Position numbers and translations under genes: made by a program. Positions 23,406-33,167 of a DNA stretch of 64,000 nt are shown piece after piece. Numbering within the stretch: position 1 is the stretch's first letter; the number at the start of each line of letters is the position of its first letter. Origin of the DNA: JAJFJD01 sp965228695 (GTDB lineage: Bacteria > Pseudomonadota > Alphaproteobacteria > UBA8366). The notes beneath the pieces were generated by a model. The model searched no databases. It was not told the DNA's origin and saw nothing but the letters and a program-made list of their open reading frames with translations. Where the stretch lies: positions 1,922,001 through 1,986,000 of the forward strand of contig CBDDIB010000002.1 of the NCBI GenBank assembly GCA_965228695.1, in the 5' to 3' direction.

Positions 23406-24740
23406 ATGGCCAAACCGAATAGTTCCGGCCCGTTGTCCTCTGAAGTCCTATTCGAACAGGCTCGTAGCTCTTTGGCCGGCGGTGTTTCGCATCAGGGACG
23501 TTACGCGCCGCCGCATCCAAAATATGTAAGCCGCGCCCAGGGATCTCGAAAATGGGAAGTGGACGGCACGGAATACATTGATTACGCGATGGGCAGTGCG
23601 TCGCTGCTGCTTGGTCATGCACATCCCGGCATCGTCGACGCAATCACGCGTCAGGCGGCTGAAGGTACTTTCTTTGCCGATTGCCATCCGTTGGAAGTGG
23701 AATGGGCATCGTTGATCAAGGAGTTGATTCCATCCGCAGAACGTGTGCGGTTCGTTGGGTCGGGGACCGAAGCGACACTCTTGGCGATCCGGATCGGGCG
23801 TGCCAACTCCGGCCGGCCGAAAATTCTCCGGTTCGAAGGGCATTATCACGGCTGGCATGACTACGCGGCGCTCGGCATGAACGCGCCGTATGACACAATG
23901 CCGACGCTTGGGATGTTGCCGGCGGCAGCGGAGGCGACCGTCGTCCTCCCGCCGGATGCAGAGCGAGTGGAAAAAGCGCTCGCAGCCGACCGAGATATTG
24001 GCACGATCATTTGCGAGGTATCGGGTGCGAATTACGGGTGCGTTCCGTTGCCATCGGGATTTCTGGCAGCCTTGCGGACCTTGGCTGATCAATATGACGC
24101 AACCCTGATCTTTGACGAGGTGATTACTGGATTTCGCTGGAGTCCGGGCGGATTGCAGGCGCGAGATGGCATCTTCCCGGATATCACGACCATGGCGAAA
24201 ATTGTAACCGGTGGAATGCCGGGTGGGGCGGTTGCTGGACGTGCGTCGATCATGCGTTTGCTGGACCCGGCGGTCGAAATTGACGGGTTCAAACCCGGCG
24301 TCGTTCACAAGGGAACATTCAACGGAAATCCTTTGGTAGCGGCGGCGGGCGTTGCTGCGCTCCGCGAGGTCAAGACCGGCAAACCAAATGCGGCGGCGGA
24401 TACGGCCGCCCGGCGCCTGCGCGACGGCATGGGCAGGATTATGCAAGAGCATCAAGTGGATGGCGCGGTATATGGAGAGTCGTCGACATTCCATCTCTAT
24501 TTCGGTCATGGCGCCCATGGGTCGGTGGAAGGATTATCAGCTGCGGAAATCCGCGGGGTGCCATCGGAAATCGTCGATGCGATGCGCGGAGGATTGCGCC
24601 AGCGCGGCGTCGACCTCATGTCGCATATGAGCGGCGTTACCTCCGCTGCTCATACCGATGAAGATGTTGACCAAACGCTCGGAGCATTCGAAGAGACATT
24701 ACGCGACATGCTGGAAGCCGGTGTGGTCGGCCGTGCGTGA
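23406..24740 (+). CDS. Class III aminotransferase (glutamate-1-semialdehyde aminomutase-like)
   Basis: A 444-residue protein from the ATG at 23406 (MAKPNSSGP), which has GAAGGGG upstream. It has the class III fold-type I layout: GGVSHQGRYAPPHPKY, WEVDGTEYIDYAMG, GSGTEATLLAIRI, FEGHYHGWHDY, LIFDEVITGFR (D237) and KIVTGGMPGG (PLP lysine K265), GTFNGNPLVAAAGVA. The GSA aminomutase-like subgroup acts on many amino compounds, and true HemL is normally unlinked to an aldo/keto reductase. It is likely a catabolic or biosynthetic transaminase that works with the preceding reductase. The 5' end is immediately after the reductase stop. Confidence 0.86.
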   Translation: MAKPNSSGPLSSEVLFEQARSSLAGGVSHQGRYAPPHPKYVSRAQGSRKWEVDGTEYIDYAMGSASLLLGHAHPGIVDAITRQAAEGTFFADCHPLEVEWASLIKELIPSAERVRFVGSGTEATLLAIRIGRANSGRPKILRFEGHYHGWHDYAALGMNAPYDTMPTLGMLPAAAEATVVLPPDAERVEKALAADRDIGTIICEVSGANYGCVPLPSGFLAALRTLADQYDATLIFDEVITGFRWSPGGLQARDGIFPDITTMAKIVTGGMPGGAVAGRASIMRLLDPAVEIDGFKPGVVHKGTFNGNPLVAAAGVAALREVKTGKPNAAADTAARRLRDGMGRIMQEHQVDGAVYGESSTFHLYFGHGAHGSVEGLSAAEIRGVPSEIVDAMRGGLRQRGVDLMSHMSGVTSAAHTDEDVDQTLGAFEETLRDMLEAGVVGRA

Positions 24741-24833
24741 CCGTGGGGAGTTAGTTCCGCCCATTGCCAGTATTGCAGGGATATTCTAAGTACCGGCAAT
24801 CGCGTGCATTTAACGCACGGTGATTAGCCGTGG

Positions 24834-26027
24834 ATGGGATTGACCTTGAGCGACCAGGAGCTCAGCATCGAAGAGGCCGTTGATCTGGCCATCCAGTATC
24901 ATCAGGCAGGTCAGCTAGCCGAAGCCGAATCCATCTATCGGCAGGTGCTTCAGGTGGACCCACGACATTCGGATGCTCTGCACTATCTGGGCGTGATTTC
25001 ACATCAGCAGGAGGATCCCGACACCGCGGTGGAGCTTATCTCCAAGGCGATTCAATCGGCTCCGGATAACGCGTCTTATCACAGCAATCTCGGTGAAGCG
25101 TTTCGGGCGCTTGGGCGGTTCGACGAGGCGACGGCGGCTTACGAGGAGGCGCTCGCAATAGATCCCGGCTTCGCGATGGCGCACAACAACCTTGCAAATG
25201 TTCTGGCGGACTCGGGCCGGAAGGAAGATGCGCTTGCACGGTATAACAAGGCTGCGGCCTTGCTGCCGGACGATCCCGAAATTCAGCTAAATCGCGCAAA
25301 CCTTTTGATGGAGCTAGCGCGGTCACGTGAGGCGGTGGAGGCATATCGCAATCTGATAGAACAATTTCCGCAGTTCCCTGTGGTTTGGAACGGTCTTGGG
25401 CTGGCGTTGGAAGCGCTGGAAAACTTGGAAGATGCCCGGCAATCATACGAAAAAGCGCGGGATCTCGCACCGGACTACGAAGAGGCGCAAAGCAATCTGG
25501 TGCGGGTGGAATGGAGTATCCTGCAGGCCGATTTATCTGCGGCGGATCAGAATCGGGCCGGCTGCGATTGGAATGCCGCCGGTCGGATCTATCAAAAGAT
25601 CGTCGATAAGCAACCAGATAATGCCGCGGCGTGCTTCGGTCTTGCGGTTTGCCGGTGGGAACAGGGTGATGACACTGCCGCCTTTGATTTGCTTAAGCGG
25701 GCAGTGCGAATTCAGCCGTTCTTCGAAGATGCGCACGCGGCGTTGGGCGCCGTATTGATTGAGAGGCAAGAAGCAGGAACCGGCCTCGCCGAAGAGCAAT
25801 CGGCCGCTGCCCAAACCGCGATTGCGATCGCTCATTTTCGGGGCGAGCGGTTTGCTCAAGCCGAGCATGCGGCCGAACAGGCGGTAGACGGCTTATTTGA
25901 TGCGTTGTCGAAAGACGCGGATGATAACGAGGTCTGGACACTTTTGGGATTGGCGTTGCGTTCAATTCGTGATGTCGATCGGGCGGAAACGCTGTTGCGC
26001 GCACGACTGACGGAGTTGGGGCTATGA
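24834..26027 (+). CDS. Tetratricopeptide repeat protein
   Basis: A 397-residue protein made largely of TPR units, beginning about residue 10 (AIQYHQAGQLAEAESIYRQVLQVDPRH) and continuing with ALHYLGVISHQQ, NASYHSNLGEAFRALGRF, MAHNNLANVLADSGRKEDAL and others, at least six in the first 215 residues and two more after 250. The C-terminal ~80 residues are less regular. There is no signal peptide or catalytic domain. No clear ribosome site precedes the ATG. It overlaps the carbamoyltransferase by ATGA, so the two are translationally coupled. A scaffold or substrate-binding role for the modifying enzymes that follow is an inference. Confidence 0.82.
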   Translation: MGLTLSDQELSIEEAVDLAIQYHQAGQLAEAESIYRQVLQVDPRHSDALHYLGVISHQQEDPDTAVELISKAIQSAPDNASYHSNLGEAFRALGRFDEATAAYEEALAIDPGFAMAHNNLANVLADSGRKEDALARYNKAAALLPDDPEIQLNRANLLMELARSREAVEAYRNLIEQFPQFPVVWNGLGLALEALENLEDARQSYEKARDLAPDYEEAQSNLVRVEWSILQADLSAADQNRAGCDWNAAGRIYQKIVDKQPDNAAACFGLAVCRWEQGDDTAAFDLLKRAVRIQPFFEDAHAALGAVLIERQEAGTGLAEEQSAAAQTAIAIAHFRGERFAQAEHAAEQAVDGLFDALSKDADDNEVWTLLGLALRSIRDVDRAETLLRARLTELGL

Positions 26028-27763
26028 GCCGCACCTCCGCAAACCTTCCTAAATGGATAATCGGGATTTCCCGCAGTCATAACGGTGCCGTGGCGTTGCT
26101 TCGCGATGGAGTGGTGGTTCGGGCCGTCCAAGCCGAAAGGCTTACTCGCGTCAAGCGGCAAGGCCTTTACCTTGATGGTGACAGCGATGTTCTCTCACGC
26201 TGCGTCGAGTATTCCCTCGATGACGCGGGAATCGAGCACAAGGACATTGGTGCGATCGCGACCTGCACGCCCTGGGAGGAAGCGAAGCCGTCACATGAGA
26301 AACTTTGTGCACTGATTGGCGGCAACCTCTCCAAGGATGCGTCGCTGATTACCGTTCCTCATCATTACGCCCACGCGGAATATGCTGTGCATTATGGCTC
26401 TGGGTCGCCGGGTTTGGTCTTGGTGGTTGACGGCAGCGGGTCATATGAAAGTGACCGGGGCGGCCTGACAGTCCAGGAAGAAATTCATCCAAAGGCGCGT
26501 TTGTTTGTCGGATCGGCCGGTAAGGAGACCGTGTCGGCCTATGTCTTTGATGGTCATTCGTTCCGGTTGGTGTATCGTTTTGCGCACCCTTCGGGTCCGG
26601 TTTCGGCGCCGACGGTCGGGATATTGAATATTCGGCTGTTGCAAAGTATCGGGCACCTTTGGCGCTGGGCGTCTTGGTACTGCTGTGGAGGTGGGAATGA
26701 CGCAGGCAAAGTAATGGGGCTCGCGGCGCATGGCGACGTGGCGGCGCATTCGGGTCTGGATTTCGCGCGGATCGAGCTGGATGGTTTGCTGTCCATCGAT
26801 TTCGATCTCTTGAGCCGGGAGTTTCAGGAGCCGAACCTTACGGGTGTCGAGATTTCCGGCAATCGTCACTATGCCGATCTGGCCGCGGCGGTTCAGGACC
26901 GGACCAACCGTCTCTTGATTGCATTGCTGTCTCAACTCAAGGAGGAGTTCCCGGCACAGTCTCTTTATTATTCCGGTGGCGTGGCGCTCAATGTCGTGGC
27001 CAACGAAGTGATCACGCGAAGCGGGCTCTTCGAAACGGTCCATATGAACGGATCGTGCGAGGACAATGGAACCGCCGCCGGGGCTGCGATGGCCGCGCAT
27101 GTGCAGCTTGGCGGCGATCGCCAGTACGAGGCGGTCACGGATTATTACGGCCGCAGCTACCCGGATTCCGTTATCGAGACCGCATTGACCGCTCACCGAT
27201 GTTCCTTTCGCCGCGTGACCGATGATGAAGTGGTAGCAGAAGGTGCCCAATTGCTGGCGGATGGCGCCGTGATCGGCTGGTTCCAGGGCGGGAGTGAATT
27301 CGGACCGCGGGCACTCGGCAATCGTAGTATTCTGGCGAACCCGACGGACCCTCATATAAAATTTGTGCTGGATTTGATCGTCAAACGGCGGGAGCGATAT
27401 CGTCCCTACGCGCCGGCGGTCTTGGCCGAGCGATGTCATGAGTTTTTCGATATCGATGGTCCGTCGCCGGTCATGTTGCGTGAAGGACGGGTGTTCAATC
27501 CGGCGAAGTTGCCGGCGATCACTCATGTCGACAACAGCGCGCGAGTGCAGACGGTCCGGCGCGAGGAGAATCCACGCTATTACGATTTGATCAAGAGCTT
27601 TGGCGAGAAGACGGGCGTGCCGGTGATCCTCAACACATCATTTAATCTGGCGGGCGACCCGATCGTCGAGACTCCCGAGGATGCGGTTCGCTCCTTTGCC
27701 AAGAGCGGGCTCCGAAACTTGGTTATCGGAAACTATATTGCGGAACGCCCGACGACGGCATGA
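26024..27763 (+). CDS. NodU/CmcH-family O-carbamoyltransferase
   Basis: A 579-residue protein with both domains of the family. The N-terminal part has GISRSHNGAVALLRDG, AVQAERLTRVKRQG, VPHHYAHAEYAVHYGSG and VVDGSGSYE; the C-terminal part has GWFQGGSEFGPRALGNRSIL, RRERYRPYAPAVLAE and NTSFNLAGDPIVETPEDA. These enzymes use carbamoyl phosphate and ATP, through a carbamoyl adenylate, to carbamoylate hydroxyl groups of sugars or antibiotics in the cytosol. It overlaps the preceding TPR gene and lies 18 bases before a TPR-oxygenase gene. No antibiotic or nodulation genes are near, so the acceptor is unknown. Confidence 0.88.
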   Translation: MSRTSANLPKWIIGISRSHNGAVALLRDGVVVRAVQAERLTRVKRQGLYLDGDSDVLSRCVEYSLDDAGIEHKDIGAIATCTPWEEAKPSHEKLCALIGGNLSKDASLITVPHHYAHAEYAVHYGSGSPGLVLVVDGSGSYESDRGGLTVQEEIHPKARLFVGSAGKETVSAYVFDGHSFRLVYRFAHPSGPVSAPTVGILNIRLLQSIGHLWRWASWYCCGGGNDAGKVMGLAAHGDVAAHSGLDFARIELDGLLSIDFDLLSREFQEPNLTGVEISGNRHYADLAAAVQDRTNRLLIALLSQLKEEFPAQSLYYSGGVALNVVANEVITRSGLFETVHMNGSCEDNGTAAGAAMAAHVQLGGDRQYEAVTDYYGRSYPDSVIETALTAHRCSFRRVTDDEVVAEGAQLLADGAVIGWFQGGSEFGPRALGNRSILANPTDPHIKFVLDLIVKRRERYRPYAPAVLAERCHEFFDIDGPSPVMLREGRVFNPAKLPAITHVDNSARVQTVRREENPRYYDLIKSFGEKTGVPVILNTSFNLAGDPIVETPEDAVRSFAKSGLRNLVIGNYIAERPTTA

Positions 27764-27781
27764 CGATAGGGACTCTGGTCA

Positions 27782-29296
27782 GTGACGCAGAAACCGAATG
27801 ACCCCTTGGCCTGGAACGGCAACGCGCCGGGCGACGCTTCGTCTCAGAATGCAACATTCCCAATCGCCGAACCGGTTGATCCGATCAAGCAGGTGGAACT
27901 TGGCAACATGTATCTCCAATTGGGGAGCTTTGCCGATTCCGCGGTGGCATACCGCAAGGCGATCGAGTTGGATCCGACACTTGCGGAAGCGCATTTTAAC
28001 CTGGGCAACGTTCTTTGCGAGCTGGACGAGTCGGCGGCAGCGCTAGACGCATATCGCATGGCTATCGCGGTGCGGCCCGATTTCTTCGAGGCCTATTTCA
28101 ATCTCGCGGACACGCTGGCGGGAAACGGCCGCCTGGATGAGGCCGCTGCGATGTACCGGAAAGCCGGCGAAATTCGGCCTCATCTCAGCGATGTGCACAA
28201 TAATCTCGGCACCGTCCTGATCGAACTTGGGGACTTCGATGGGGCGATCGCGTCTCTACAGAAGGCGGCTAGTGACGCGCCGCAGAGCGGCGAGGCCTAT
28301 GCGAATTTGGGAACCGCTTTGAAACACGCCGGCCGGATGGACGAGGCTGTTGTCGCACTTGAGCAAGCCACTGATTTGTTGCCTGGCTCCGCTGACGCCC
28401 CGTTCAACCTTGGCATGGCTTTGATGCAGTCGGGCCGTCACGGCGAAGCAGAACTCGCGTACCGGCAGGCGATGTCTCTTGCGCCGGATATGCCGCGGCT
28501 CTATCCGTCGATTGGATCAACATTGATGGCATTGGGACGGCATGAGGAAGCCTTGGCCCTTTGTGACGCTTATCTCGACCGTGTTCCTGCGGAGCGGTCC
28601 GTGCTCGCCTTTAAGGCCGTTCTGCTGGAGGAGATGGGGCGAGACGAAGAAGCTGTTTTCCTCGCTGACTACGATCGCTTAATTCATGCCGTCGATATCG
28701 ACGTGCCCGATGGATACGGATCGGTCGAAGCATTTAATGCCGCCCTGCTGGATCACGTCTTGAGCCATCCCTCGCTTGTGGTTGCCCCGACAAGTCACGC
28801 GACGGTCAAGGGGCGGCACACGGGCAATTTGCTTGTCGATCCGAAGGGACCCTTCGAGGACTTCGAAACCATTTTGTGGCGCGCGGCGCAGGAGTATCAG
28901 GACGAAAATCCGGTTGATGCTACGCACCCTTACTTGGCGGTATCACCAGAATTGGGCGGCCTTGTCGTCTGGTCCGTCGTGATGGAGACGCAGGGCCATC
29001 AGGTGCCGCATATTCACCCGAGCGGCTGGCTCAGCGGCGTGTATTACGCAGACCTCCCGGACATCGTTGACCGAGAGACGACGGATCACGAGGGCTGGAT
29101 CGAGTTCGGCGAACCGCCGCCGGACTTTCCGGTGACCAAGACACTTCATACCAAACTGTTCAGACCTAAGCTCGGGCGGCTCTTCTTGTTTCCGTCCTAT
29201 TGCTATCACCGGACTGTTCCCTATTCGACCGACGAGCGCCGGGTCAGTATCGCCTTCGACTTTCTGCCCGCGACACCAAAAAAAACCAAGGAATGA
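27782..29296 (+). CDS. TPR protein with C-terminal 2OG-Fe(II) oxygenase domain
   Basis: A 504-residue protein from a GTG at 27782. Residues about 35-290 hold TPR units (NMYLQLGSFADSAVAYRKAIEL, FNLGNVLCELDESAAAL, DVHNNLGTVLIELGDFDG and so on). From about 310 it is a putative 2OG-Fe(II) oxygenase of the DSBH fold (Pfam 2OG-FeII_Oxy_5 type): HIHPSGWLSGVYYADLP carries an iron-binding histidine, and SYCYHRTVPY followed by ERRVSIAFDFLP carries the distal histidine and the arginine for 2-oxoglutarate. It follows the carbamoyltransferase and is 4 bases before a CaiB gene. It probably hydroxylates a substrate held by its TPR part. Confidence 0.85.
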   Translation: MTQKPNDPLAWNGNAPGDASSQNATFPIAEPVDPIKQVELGNMYLQLGSFADSAVAYRKAIELDPTLAEAHFNLGNVLCELDESAAALDAYRMAIAVRPDFFEAYFNLADTLAGNGRLDEAAAMYRKAGEIRPHLSDVHNNLGTVLIELGDFDGAIASLQKAASDAPQSGEAYANLGTALKHAGRMDEAVVALEQATDLLPGSADAPFNLGMALMQSGRHGEAELAYRQAMSLAPDMPRLYPSIGSTLMALGRHEEALALCDAYLDRVPAERSVLAFKAVLLEEMGRDEEAVFLADYDRLIHAVDIDVPDGYGSVEAFNAALLDHVLSHPSLVVAPTSHATVKGRHTGNLLVDPKGPFEDFETILWRAAQEYQDENPVDATHPYLAVSPELGGLVVWSVVMETQGHQVPHIHPSGWLSGVYYADLPDIVDRETTDHEGWIEFGEPPPDFPVTKTLHTKLFRPKLGRLFLFPSYCYHRTVPYSTDERRVSIAFDFLPATPKKTKE

Positions 29297-29300
29297 AGCG

Positions 29301-30524
29301 ATGAACGACTTGCTGAAGGGGCTACGGATTGTCGAAGTGTCGGCGTTTATCGCGGCGCCCTACGCCGGCCTCGTGTTGGGACAGATGGGAGCGGACGTCA
29401 TCCGAATAGATCCGATCGGAGGTGGACTGGACTATCGGCGTTGGCCAGTGACGGACAAGGGCACGAGTCTCTACTGGACCGGATTGAACAAGGGCAAACG
29501 GTCGATCACGCTGAATGTCCGTGAAGCGGAAGGGCGTGAAATCGCTCAATCGCTGATGACCCGGACTGGCGATGCGAATGGGTTCTTGCTGACCAATCTG
29601 CCGGCTCGGGGCTGGCTTGATTACGAAGGATTGAAATCCCGGCGCGATGATTTGGTGATGCTGAATATCACTGGCAACCGTGATGGGTCGGTAGCGCTAG
29701 ACTATACCGTCAACGCCGCGGCGGGTTTCCCGACCGTTACCGGCCCCGAACATCAGAATCGTCCGGTCAATCATGTGATGCCGGTCTGGGATGTCGTCGC
29801 AGCCATGTCGGCGGTTCAGGGCATTCTCGTCGCCGAACGTCATCGGCGGGCGACGGGGGAGGGTCAGTTCATGCAGGTCGCCTTGTCGGATACAGCCTTC
29901 GCGACGTTAAGCCATCTCGGATATATCGGCGAGGTGCAGATCAACGGCGATGTGCGGCCAAAGACGGGCAATCATGTCTACGGTACCTACGGTCAGGATT
30001 TCGAGACCGGCGACGGCCGCCGCGTGATGATCACCGCCTTCACGCCACGTCACTGGAAAGCCCTGGTGACCGCGACGGGAACAGCCGAGAAAATGGATCA
30101 GGTTGCCAAGCTGTTCGAGCTTGACCTAGCCAAGGAGGAGGATCGCTTCGAAGCGCGAGATACGATCACCGCCGTCCTGCGTCCGTGGTTCGAAGGGCGG
30201 ACATTGCAGCAAATTGCGGATGCCATGAACGCTGAAGGCGCATGTTGGGGGCCGTATCAGACATTTGCGCAGGCCGTGGCGGAGGACCCGCGGCTTTCGA
30301 TCGAAAATCCGATGTTTCAGCAGATCGATCAACCCGGGATCGGAAGACTGACGGCGGCGGGCGGTATGATCGATTTCTCCAATGCCGCACGGGAAACCGT
30401 TCAACCTGCACCGATCCTTGGCCAGCATACCGATGAAGTCTTGAGTGACGTTCTGGGCCTGTCGTCGGGCGAAATCGGCGGATTGCATGACAGGGGGATC
30501 GTAGCCGGTCCTGTCGCTGGGTAG
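29301..30524 (+). CDS. CaiB/BaiF family CoA-transferase
   Basis: A 407-residue type III CoA-transferase: LLKGLRIVEVSAFIAAPYAGLVLGQMGADVIRID, WTGLNKGKRSITLNV, LDYTVNAAAGFP with the expected catalytic aspartate region, HRRATGEGQFMQVAL and QHTDEVLSDVLGL at the end. The family moves CoA between carboxylic acids through an aspartyl anhydride. It has AAGGAATG upstream and lies 4 bases after the TPR-oxygenase gene, and 129 bases before an MDR gene, so it may belong to either operon. The acid substrates are unknown. Confidence 0.88.
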   Translation: MNDLLKGLRIVEVSAFIAAPYAGLVLGQMGADVIRIDPIGGGLDYRRWPVTDKGTSLYWTGLNKGKRSITLNVREAEGREIAQSLMTRTGDANGFLLTNLPARGWLDYEGLKSRRDDLVMLNITGNRDGSVALDYTVNAAAGFPTVTGPEHQNRPVNHVMPVWDVVAAMSAVQGILVAERHRRATGEGQFMQVALSDTAFATLSHLGYIGEVQINGDVRPKTGNHVYGTYGQDFETGDGRRVMITAFTPRHWKALVTATGTAEKMDQVAKLFELDLAKEEDRFEARDTITAVLRPWFEGRTLQQIADAMNAEGACWGPYQTFAQAVAEDPRLSIENPMFQQIDQPGIGRLTAAGGMIDFSNAARETVQPAPILGQHTDEVLSDVLGLSSGEIGGLHDRGIVAGPVAG

Positions 30525-30653
30525 GCCCGCATTCGGAAAGCCGTATCGATTGGGATGAACTCGGCTGACAAGACCGCATGTAGCTGGTAGGGAATCTGTG
30601 TCGGCGCAATCCGCGCTTTGGCACAGCAAAAAATCGTTTGGGAGAAAACCGAT

Positions 30654-31661
30654 ATGCGCGCAGTCGTTCTTCACGAACATGGCGGTCCGGACAATTTGGT
30701 CCTTGAAGAAAATTATCCGGAACCTGAGGCCGGGCCCGGTGACGTGGTGCTGCGCGTCAAAGCGACGTCATTGAATTATCATGATATTTTCACCCGTCGC
30801 GGCATGCCGGGAATCAAATTGAACTTGCCGGTCATCTGTGGCCTCGATGTCGCCGGTGAAATCGCGGAGATCGGCCCGGAAGTCGACGGTTGGTCGGTTG
30901 GTGATCGGGTTTTGGTCGACCCGCTGAACCGGGTCGAGGGCGGTCTGATGGGCGAGACAGTGGACGGCGGATTGGCCGAACTTTGCCGGGCGCGGGCCCA
31001 TCAACTCGTGAAGATCCCCGACGGCGTTAGTTTCGAAGACGCGGCGGCGCTGCCGGTGGCCTTCGGTACCGCGCACCGGATGATGTTCACCAATGGCGGC
31101 ATTTCCGAGGGCGAGCGCTGTCTTGTTTTGGGCGCCAGCGGCGGAGTCGGGAGTTGCTGCGTCATTCTCGCCAAGATGGCCGGGGCCGAAGTGGTCGCTG
31201 CGACAAGCAGCGAGGAAAAGGGCCAGCGGCTGCGCGAGATGGGCGCGGACCATATCATCGATTACATCAACGACGATTTCGTCAAAGAGATATGGAAGCT
31301 CTACGAAAAACCGCATCGCCGGACGTTCGACGGCGGTGTCAATATGGTCGTGAATTTCACTGGCGGCGATACCTGGGTGCCGTCCTTCCGCTGTCTCCAA
31401 CGCGGTGGCCGCATGGTTACCTGTGGCGCCACGGCGGGATTCGATCCGAAAACCGATCTGCGGTTCATCTGGACCTTCGAGTTGAAAATTCTCGGATCCA
31501 ACAGTTGGGCCCGCGAGGATTTGGAAGCGCTGCTGGGATACATCCAAGACGGCAAGATGAAGATGCCGATCGACAATGTTTATCCGCTCGAGGAAGCCCG
31601 CGAAGCGTTGCGCGTCATCGAGGATCGCGAAGTAATCGGTAAGGTGATCGTCCGACCATGA
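30654..31661 (+). CDS. Zinc-type/quinone-reductase-like medium-chain dehydrogenase/reductase
   Basis: A 335-residue protein from the ATG at 30654, with GGGAG 9 bases upstream. MDR marks are MRAVVLHEHGGPDNLVL, SLNYHDIFTRRG, ICGLDVAGEIAEIG, GDRVLVDP and the NAD(P)-binding VLGASGGVGSCCVILAK. It lacks a full structural zinc cluster, so it is likely a quinone-reductase or enoyl-reductase-type member. Its stop overlaps the acyl-CoA ligase start by ATGA. With the ligase and thioesterase it forms an acid-activation operon, so an enoyl- or keto-reduction on an acyl-CoA is plausible. Confidence 0.86.
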   Translation: MRAVVLHEHGGPDNLVLEENYPEPEAGPGDVVLRVKATSLNYHDIFTRRGMPGIKLNLPVICGLDVAGEIAEIGPEVDGWSVGDRVLVDPLNRVEGGLMGETVDGGLAELCRARAHQLVKIPDGVSFEDAAALPVAFGTAHRMMFTNGGISEGERCLVLGASGGVGSCCVILAKMAGAEVVAATSSEEKGQRLREMGADHIIDYINDDFVKEIWKLYEKPHRRTFDGGVNMVVNFTGGDTWVPSFRCLQRGGRMVTCGATAGFDPKTDLRFIWTFELKILGSNSWAREDLEALLGYIQDGKMKMPIDNVYPLEEAREALRVIEDREVIGKVIVRP

Positions 31662-33163
31662 GCGTGGCGGACTTCAATTTCGGCCGCCTTTTCCAGAATC
31701 ACGTCGACGGTGACAGGCTTGCCGCGATCGATCTCACGACATTCGATGCGCCGCGCGAGGTGACGTATCGGGAATTGGACGCCTGTTGCGACGCCATTGC
31801 GCGCGGTCTCGTGGCTGCGGGGTTTGGCGCCGGCGACCGCGTCGGCCTGCTGGCGTTGAATCGGTGGGAATACCTGGCGGTCTTGTTCGGCACGATGCGT
31901 GCCGGCTGTGTCCCGGTTCCGGTGAACAACAAGCTGCCGCCTGATGCGGTCGAGTATGTTTTGCGGGATTCGGGTGCGCGGTTGGTATTCTCCGAAGCCC
32001 CGCTGCGCAAGTTGGTTCCGGACGACATTACCTTCGTCGACCTTGATTCCGACTTCGACGAATTCTGCGACCCAGGACAATTCGAGTCATTGGAGCCCGG
32101 CGACGACCGGGTCTCGATGCAGCCCTACACCTCAGGCACGACCGGCAAGCCGAAGGGCGTGCTGTTGACGCACGACCGACAGATTTGGGCGGCCCGAACG
32201 CTGGTCGAGTACCGCCGTCTGGTTGCCGGCGACCGCATCCTTATCTCGGCGCCCTTCTTTCATAAGAACGCACTGGTTGCCATCAAGACCGCGTTGTTGC
32301 CGGGCGCTTGTCTCGTTATCCTGCCGAAGTTCGATGTCGCGCAGTCGATCCAAGCGATCGCCGACCACAAATGCACCATGACGACCGGCGTGCCGACGAT
32401 GATGTATATGATCCTCCAAGAGGAGGAATTGCTCGCATCAACGGATACGTCGTCGATCCGCACGATCAGTATGGGGTCGGCGCCGTGTTCCGAAAGTCTG
32501 CTCGACGGTTTGAAGCGCCACTTTCCCCAGGCGGAAATCAATCTGAATTATGGAACGACCGAAGGCGGACCGATCATGTTGGGTTGGTATCATCCCGACG
32601 GATTGCCAAGGCCGCTCCACAGTGTCGGCTACCCGATCCCCGGCTGCGAGTTCAAGTTCATCGACGGCCCGCATGCGAAGGAAGGCGAGTTGATCTGCCG
32701 CAATCCCGGCGTCGCCCTTGGGTATCACAATCTTCCCGAGGTGACCGCCGAACGGTTCGTCGATGGCTGGTATCACACCGGCGACGTGATGCGGCAGGAC
32801 GAGGACGGCTGGTTCTACTTCATCGGCCGGACCGACGACATGTTCGTCTGCGGCGGCGAGAATATCTACCCGTCGGAAGTCGAGGCATTGCTAGAACGGC
32901 ATGACGACATCGTGCAGGCGGCGGTGCTCCCGTTCGATGACGAACGCAAGGGGCAACTGCCGTATGCCTTTGTGGTGCCGCGTGAAGGCGTTACGCTGGA
33001 CGTCGGCACCGTGAAACAGTTTGCGCTCGCCAACGGCCCGGCCTATGCGCACCCGCGCGAAGTTTTCTTCCTGCCCGAGATGCCGCTTAGCGGCACCAAC
33101 AAGATCGATCGAATAGCGCTGCGCAACCACGTTGCCGCCGCTTCACATAATCCGGAAAGTTGA
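31658..33163 (+). CDS. Acyl-CoA synthetase / AMP-dependent ligase
   Basis: A 501-residue ANL-superfamily enzyme with the P-loop YTSGTTGKPKG (about 157-167), the motif NLNYGTTEGGPI, YHTGDVMRQDEDGWFYFIGRTDDMF with the adenylate-binding aspartate, and the C-terminal LSGTNKIDRIAL with the catalytic lysine. It activates a carboxylic acid to acyl-AMP and then acyl-CoA. The middle gene of an MDR-ligase-thioesterase operon, it overlaps the first and is 4 bases from the last. The acid is not identifiable; the length and motifs fit a medium-chain or aryl-acid ligase. Confidence 0.88.
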   Translation: MSVADFNFGRLFQNHVDGDRLAAIDLTTFDAPREVTYRELDACCDAIARGLVAAGFGAGDRVGLLALNRWEYLAVLFGTMRAGCVPVPVNNKLPPDAVEYVLRDSGARLVFSEAPLRKLVPDDITFVDLDSDFDEFCDPGQFESLEPGDDRVSMQPYTSGTTGKPKGVLLTHDRQIWAARTLVEYRRLVAGDRILISAPFFHKNALVAIKTALLPGACLVILPKFDVAQSIQAIADHKCTMTTGVPTMMYMILQEEELLASTDTSSIRTISMGSAPCSESLLDGLKRHFPQAEINLNYGTTEGGPIMLGWYHPDGLPRPLHSVGYPIPGCEFKFIDGPHAKEGELICRNPGVALGYHNLPEVTAERFVDGWYHTGDVMRQDEDGWFYFIGRTDDMFVCGGENIYPSEVEALLERHDDIVQAAVLPFDDERKGQLPYAFVVPREGVTLDVGTVKQFALANGPAYAHPREVFFLPEMPLSGTNKIDRIALRNHVAAASHNPES

Positions 33164-33167
33164 CGCA

